A stretch of DNA of 45,728 nucleotides, taken from contig JAJDOJ010000229.1 of NCBI GenBank assembly GCA_022340215.1, forward strand, positions 1 through 45,728, written 5' to 3'. The position numbers and the translations under genes are program-made. Origin of the DNA: Gammaproteobacteria bacterium. GTDB taxonomy: Bacteria; Pseudomonadota; Gammaproteobacteria; JAJDOJ01. Shown one piece after another: positions 43,427 to 45,728 of the stretch (positions are counted from its first letter, which is position 1; each line of letters starts with the position of its first letter). Under the pieces are notes generated by a model. It did not search any database. It saw only the letters and a program-made list of their open reading frames with translations, and was not told where the DNA came from.

Positions 43427-44539
43427 ATGCCGTGCAACCACCGCCATCCGTACCAACGGAATCCTTTCCGTCCAACTGCCGGTATTGGCGTATCGGTGAT
43501 GTTGATCGCATCCAGCCTCGGGTTCGGCGCCTGCAGTCATCTCGCCTATTACCACCAGGCCGTGTCGGGTCACATGGACATCATGTCACGTCGGGACCCC
43601 GTCGATTCCGTGATTGCTGACACGTCTACTTCCCCCGATCTCGCCAGACGCCTGGCGCGCGCCCTGGAGGTCAGGGAGTTCGCCAGTCGTGAACTCTCGC
43701 TACCGGACAACGGGAGCTACCGCAGTTACGCAGACATCGGGCGCGAGGTCGTGACGTGGAACGTGTTCGCCGTGCCGGAACTGTCGCTGAAGCCGAAGCA
43801 GTGGTGTTTTCCCATCGCAGGTTGCATTGCGTACCGCGGATACTTTCGCGAGGTCGATGCACGCGACTACGCACGCCGGCTTGCAGCGCAGGGCTGGGAC
43901 GTGTATGTCGGCGGCGCTGCGGCCTATTCCACCCTGGGTTGGTTCGACGATCCGCTGCTGAATACCCTGGTCGATCGCGGCGAGACCTCGATGGCCGGTG
44001 TCATCTTTCACGAGCTCGCCCATCAGCAGCTATACATCAATGGCGACACCTCTTTCAACGAGTCATTTGCGGTGGCCGTCCAGCAGGCCGGTGTACAGCG
44101 CTGGCTCGCTCTGCAGGGTAACCAGTCGCAGATCGACGGCTATCGGCGCAGCCTGCGGATCAGGCAGGACTTCGTGACACTGGTACGGGACACCCGGGAA
44201 GTGCTGGCCCTGGTCTACGAGAGCGAAGACAGTGACGCGCGAAAACGTGCGCGAAAGGCCGGCGTGCTGGAGGACATGCGCGTGCGTTACGAGGCCTTGA
44301 AGGTATCCTGGGGCGGTTACCCGGGGTACGACCCCTGGTTCGAGGGTGAGCTGAACAACGCAAAACTGCTGTCCGTGTCCCTGTACGCGGACAAGGTGGC
44401 GGCGTTTCTGGCGCTGCTCGAGGCATGCGGGGGTGACTTTGACCGGTTCTACGCCCGCAGCCGCAAAATCGGCGCCACTGAATCGTCGCGGCGCCGGGCG
44501 ACGCTTGCAGCGAATCCGGAATGCGAAACGGGTTTATGA
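43427..44539 (+). CDS. Predicted lipoprotein aminopeptidase (PF10023 type)
   Basis: A 370-aa member of the predicted aminopeptidase family (COG4324-like). A lipobox GFGAC puts the lipidated Cys at 36, after a basic N-terminal segment and hydrophobic core. The zinc-protease motif HELAH (195-199) lies in VIFHELAHQQLYINGD, and NESFA carries the likely third ligand Glu212. Family sequences such as YRGYFREVDARDYARRLAAQ and SLYADKVAAFLALLE are present. It is anchored to a membrane in the periplasm. Only 28 bp separate it from the divergent cca start. Confidence 0.88.
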   Translation: MPCNHRHPYQRNPFRPTAGIGVSVMLIASSLGFGACSHLAYYHQAVSGHMDIMSRRDPVDSVIADTSTSPDLARRLARALEVREFASRELSLPDNGSYRSYADIGREVVTWNVFAVPELSLKPKQWCFPIAGCIAYRGYFREVDARDYARRLAAQGWDVYVGGAAAYSTLGWFDDPLLNTLVDRGETSMAGVIFHELAHQQLYINGDTSFNESFAVAVQQAGVQRWLALQGNQSQIDGYRRSLRIRQDFVTLVRDTREVLALVYESEDSDARKRARKAGVLEDMRVRYEALKVSWGGYPGYDPWFEGELNNAKLLSVSLYADKVAAFLALLEACGGDFDRFYARSRKIGATESSRRRATLAANPECETGL

Positions 44540-44540
44540 G

Positions 44541-44558
44541 CCCGGCACGTTTGCCGGG
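44541..44558 (+). terminator. Hairpin after aminopeptidase gene
   Basis: CCCGGCA (44541-44547) pairs perfectly with TGCCGGG (44552-44558) around CGTT, one base after the stop codon. No U-tract. Confidence 0.45.
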
Positions 44559-44748
44559 TCGGGGAACGCCTGGCAGGTTGGCAAGAAAGGCGCAGGTGAG
44601 CGCAAGGCACGGCAAATTCGGCGAGAAGTCGCAGGTTACATAGCCAGTATCCGTTCACAAACGCCTGTGTTTTTCTTCTCGACAACCTGTTGGATCCACT
44701 TCGCCTGATCCAACCTGCGGGTTTTCAATGAGTTATAACATTCCGTAG

Positions 44749-44774
44749 GGTGGAACAAGCGCAGCGGTTCCACC
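44749..44774. repeat. REP-like hairpin motif
   Basis: GGTGGAAC (44749-44756) and GTTCCACC (44767-44774) flank AAGCGCAGCG. The GTAGGGTGGAACAAGCGCAG form resembles a palindromic motif I recall as dispersed in many bacterial genomes (GGTGGAT-AAGCG-AAGCG-ATCCACC type). Only one copy is in this window. Confidence 0.4.
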
Positions 44775-44802
44775 ATTACGGGTGTTCATGGACGCCAACT
44801 AA

Positions 44803-45728
44803 CTAGGTGCGGGATTGCGCACCGACGCGGGTTGTCCGCAGGGCCTGCATCCTGGACTGCAGGTCGCGTCTACCGAGGTAGACGGGCGCCACGGACTCCA
44901 GTGACGTCGGGCACCGTTCTCCCTCGTCACAGACGCTGTCGACGGAGAGGGAGCTCAGGTTGTCTTTCGAGAACGGCTTGCCCGGCGCGTATTCCAGGAC
45001 CGCGGCCTGCAGGTAAGACAGCCAGTCGGGCAGACCGACGATAATGCGCCGTCGCCCCGTCAGCCGCGCGGTGTAGGAAACGAGCTCCTGCAGGCTGTAC
45101 TCGTTCGGTCCACAGAGATCGTAGCGGCGACCCCAGGTGCCCGGATCGTCCAGCGCCTCGCTGAAAGCTCGGACCACGTCGCCGACGAAGACTGGGGCGA
45201 ACCGCGCGTCCGGACAGGCGAGCGGAAGGGCCAGTGGCGCAACCTTGAGGATTCCGGCGAAGCGGTTGAGAAAACTGTCTCCGGGACCGAAGATGACCGA
45301 AGGTCTGAACGCGGTGACCTTGAGCCGTTTGCCCGATGCGGCCATCACGGCGTCCTCGCCCTCACCCTTGCTCCGCAGGTAGTGGCTCGGGCCCCACCCG
45401 GCGTCGGCGTGCAGCGCGCTCATGTGCAACAGGCGGGTAACACCGGTCGACTGGCAGGCCTGCAGGACCCGCTTCGGGAGTTCGACATGCACCCGCTCGA
45501 ATCCCTTCCCGTCGTGACCCTTTTCGTTGAGGATACCGACGAGATTGATCACGGTATCGCAGCCGGTGAAGAGCGTGTCCAGCTCCACCGGGTCGTGGAC
45601 GTCCGACTCGACCAGTCGCACGGTGGGCAACACCTGTAGGTCACGGTTGCGATGCGGTCTGCGCGTCGGCACGCGCATCGCCTGTCCCTCATCCGCCAAC
45701 CTGGCCACCAGGTGCTGACCCACAAATC
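44803..45728 (-). CDS. NAD-dependent epimerase-like protein, complex I NDUFA9 type (5' end cut)
   Basis: The gene extends beyond the right edge; 306 aa are visible from the GTG at 45723, with the frame continuing to the edge (F-V-G-Q-H-L). The Rossmann fold shows VRLVESDVHDPVELDTLF, VINLVGILNEKGHDGKGFER, LLHMSALHADAGWGPSHYLR and AFRPSVIFGPGDSFLNRFAG, which fit atypical SDRs related to complex I subunit NDUFA9 and NmrA. The usual GGTGFVG start is outside the window. Role unproven. The 5' part is missing only because the window ends. Confidence 0.85.
   Translation of the reverse strand, partial: FVGQHLVARLADEGQAMRVPTRRPHRNRDLQVLPTVRLVESDVHDPVELDTLFTGCDTVINLVGILNEKGHDGKGFERVHVELPKRVLQACQSTGVTRLLHMSALHADAGWGPSHYLRSKGEGEDAVMAASGKRLKVTAFRPSVIFGPGDSFLNRFAGILKVAPLALPLACPDARFAPVFVGDVVRAFSEALDDPGTWGRRYDLCGPNEYSLQELVSYTARLTGRRRIIVGLPDWLSYLQAAVLEYAPGKPFSKDNLSSLSVDSVCDEGERCPTSLESVAPVYLGRRDLQSRMQALRTTRVGAQSRT

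Overview
The window is a GC-rich bacterial chromosome segment, densely packed and free of rRNA, tRNA, CRISPR or prophage genes. Gene content (FabA, MinD/MinE, DUF3301, DUF3025, DUF1631, MetH, GloB, an alanine-zipper Lpp-type lipoprotein, multifunctional CCA enzyme, a PPi-type phosphofructokinase) points to a gammaproteobacterium, probably from the Chromatiales-like sulfur oxidisers or a related chemolithotrophic group. That placement is inferred from family membership only; no marker gene here settles it.

Layout, left to right. 1-3.5 kb: 3' part of metH, gloB, a membrane methyltransferase-like gene. 3.6-9.4 kb: a DUF1631 gene divergent from a CHASE2-type membrane Ser/Thr kinase, which is followed 15 bp later by an L,D-transpeptidase. 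9.5-15.7 kb: fabA, an unknown 235-aa gene, a Lys-rich/TM/Pro-rich envelope protein, folD, a lone polysaccharide-export lipoprotein, an SDR. 15.9-17.7 kb: a small membrane peptide, a DUF302 protein, minE and minD (no minC beside them). 18.3-20.9 kb: a leftward regulatory block of a sigma54 activator, an ECF sigma factor and a single-domain receiver overlapping the sigma gene. 21-25.7 kb: CBS protein, universal stress protein, a spermidine-synthase-like membrane protein and a signal-peptide-bearing isoaspartyl methyltransferase. 26-28 kb: a GspA/ExeA-like ATPase fused to an OmpA domain. 28.4-33.1 kb: DUF3025, a DegP/MucD-type protease with a sigmaE-like promoter, PPi-type pfp flanked by two small unknown genes. 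33.3-37.1 kb: adk, a cation/proton antiporter remnant, DUF3301, Lpp-type lipoprotein, a second L,D-transpeptidase, a molybdenum-carrier-like protein. 37.2-45.7 kb: a PEBP remnant, quinone oxidoreductase, pteridine reductase-like SDR, MidA-like methyltransferase, uppP, a membrane protein, cca, a lipoprotein aminopeptidase and a partial NDUFA9-like gene.

The most distinctive non-coding feature is a family of about 157-bp non-coding elements with terminal inverted repeats and 3-bp TNA target duplications (1670-1827, 11155-11311, 21083-21239), plus a 44-bp ends-only derivative (41268-41311). They look like MITEs. One sits exactly at the metH stop codon, one overlaps the uppP stop codon, and one lies 25 bp upstream of the CBS gene start.

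A recurring theme is the cell envelope: two L,D-transpeptidases, an Lpp-type lipoprotein, uppP, a DegP-type protease, an OmpA-fused ATPase, a membrane kinase and the Min proteins. Two decayed genes were found in gaps: the RCK C-terminal domain of a CPA2 antiporter (about 34115-34358) and the C-terminal half of a YbhB-type PEBP protein (37156-37313). Several of the family calls rest on motif recognition by eye, without any database search.
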